From an uncultured Alphaproteobacteria bacterium (GTDB taxonomy: Bacteria > Pseudomonadota > Alphaproteobacteria > Micropepsales > Micropepsaceae): a stretch of 5,394 nt of DNA. Of this stretch, positions 4,900 to 5,394 are shown in pieces. The stretch is from NCBI GenBank assembly GCA_937942205.1, contig CALDFO010000324.1, forward strand, positions 1 to 5,394, read 5' to 3'. Made by a program: the position numbers and the translations under genes. Under the pieces are notes generated by a model that had not been told where the DNA came from, searched no databases, and saw nothing but the letters and a program-made list of their open reading frames with translations. The number at the start of each line of letters is the position of its first letter. Positions within the stretch are counted from its first letter, which is position 1.

Positions 4900-5394
4900 A
4901 TACGGACCCTGTTGCGGGATGGTGATGTAGTCGGACTGCTTCTTGCTGAGTTCGGTCAGCTGGGCGCCGACCTTGCCCAGATGCAGGCGGGCGACCTTTT
5001 CGTCCAGCACCTTGGGCAGCACATAGACCTTCTTCTCGTACTTGCCGGTGTTCTGCCACAGTTCGATCTGCGCCAGGGTCTGGTTGGTGAAGCTGGCCGA
5101 CATCACGAAGGAGGGGTGGCCCATCGCATTGCCCAGATTCACCAGGCGGCCTTCCGACAGCATGATGATGCGCTTGCCGTCGGGGAACTCGATCTCGTCC
5201 ACCTGCGGTTTGATGTTGTGCCATTTGAGGTTCTTGGTGGCCGCGATCTGGATCTCGCTGTCGAAGTGGCCGATGTTGCAGACGATGGCGCGGTCCTTCA
5301 TGGCGCGCATATGCTCCAGCGTGATCACGTCCACATTGCCGGTGGCGGTGACGAAGATGTCGGCCTTGGGGGCCGCCGTCTCCATGGTCACCAC
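4876..5394 (-). CDS. ahcY: S-adenosylhomocysteine hydrolase (adenosylhomocysteinase), C-terminal part
   Basis: Partial gene: the last 172 residues are present and the N-terminus lies beyond the right edge; the GTG at the edge is an internal valine codon. The enzyme reversibly splits S-adenosylhomocysteine to adenosine and homocysteine with tightly bound NAD+, clearing the inhibitor of methyltransferases in the cytoplasm. Visible landmarks, in order: [10 protein letters not shown] in the NAD domain, [27 protein letters not shown], the highly conserved [20 protein letters not shown], then [12 protein letters not shown], and the C-terminal tail KPDTYRY, whose Lys and first Tyr reach the NAD site of the neighbouring subunit in characterised enzymes. 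The tail has Thr where most members have His (KPDHYRY). An intrinsic terminator begins within these last codons. In many alphaproteobacteria ahcY lies beside a DivL-type PAS kinase gene, as here, though with a lipoprotein gene between them. Confidence 0.97.
   Translation of the reverse strand: MVTMETAAPKADIFVTATGNVDVITLEHMRAMKDRAIVCNIGHFDSEIQIAATKNLKWHNIKPQVDEIEFPDGKRIIMLSEGRLVNLGNAMGHPSFVMSASFTNQTLAQIELWQNTGKYEKKVYVLPKVLDEKVARLHLGKVGAQLTELSKKQSDYITIPQQGPYKPDTYRY

Overview
This 5.4-kb stretch is GC-rich chromosomal DNA that looks alphaproteobacterial. The signs are a DivL-type PAS kinase homologue with tyrosine at the phospho-acceptor position, TTAACC (CtrA-like) and GANTC (CcrM-type) motifs in front of it, an alphaproteobacterial-type AhcY next door, and small hairpin repeats of the TTCGAC..GCTCA kind common between genes in that class. 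The genus cannot be told from this sequence.

Layout. Left, on the + strand (about 10-1647): an FAD/NADH ferredoxin reductase followed by an adrenodoxin-type [2Fe-2S] ferredoxin, separated by about 100 bp that hold two inverted copies of a hairpin repeat. Together they form an NADH -> FAD -> [2Fe-2S] electron-transfer pair of the type that feeds cytochrome P450s or other oxygenases, but no terminal oxygenase lies in the window. A 132-bp convergent spacer with two strong hairpins separates this pair from the - strand cluster.

Right, on the - strand, read from high to low coordinates: the 3' part of ahcY (entering from the right edge), an intrinsic terminator that overlaps the last ahcY codons, a small predicted lipoprotein, a 179-bp intergenic region, and a large membrane-anchored four-PAS kinase-like protein assigned as DivL. 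DivL in Caulobacter is a cell-cycle pseudokinase that links DivK to CckA and CtrA. The intergenic region before this gene holds four of the ten GANTC sites in the whole window and three TTAACC elements, so the gene is probably under cell-cycle control.

Points worth a second look: the tyrosine substitution with an otherwise intact ATP-binding domain; the GANTC/TTAACC cluster; a degenerate second copy of the ahcY C-terminal codons just beyond its terminator; and a ferredoxin ribosome-binding site buried in a repeat hairpin. No tRNA, rRNA, CRISPR array, insertion sequence or phage gene was seen.
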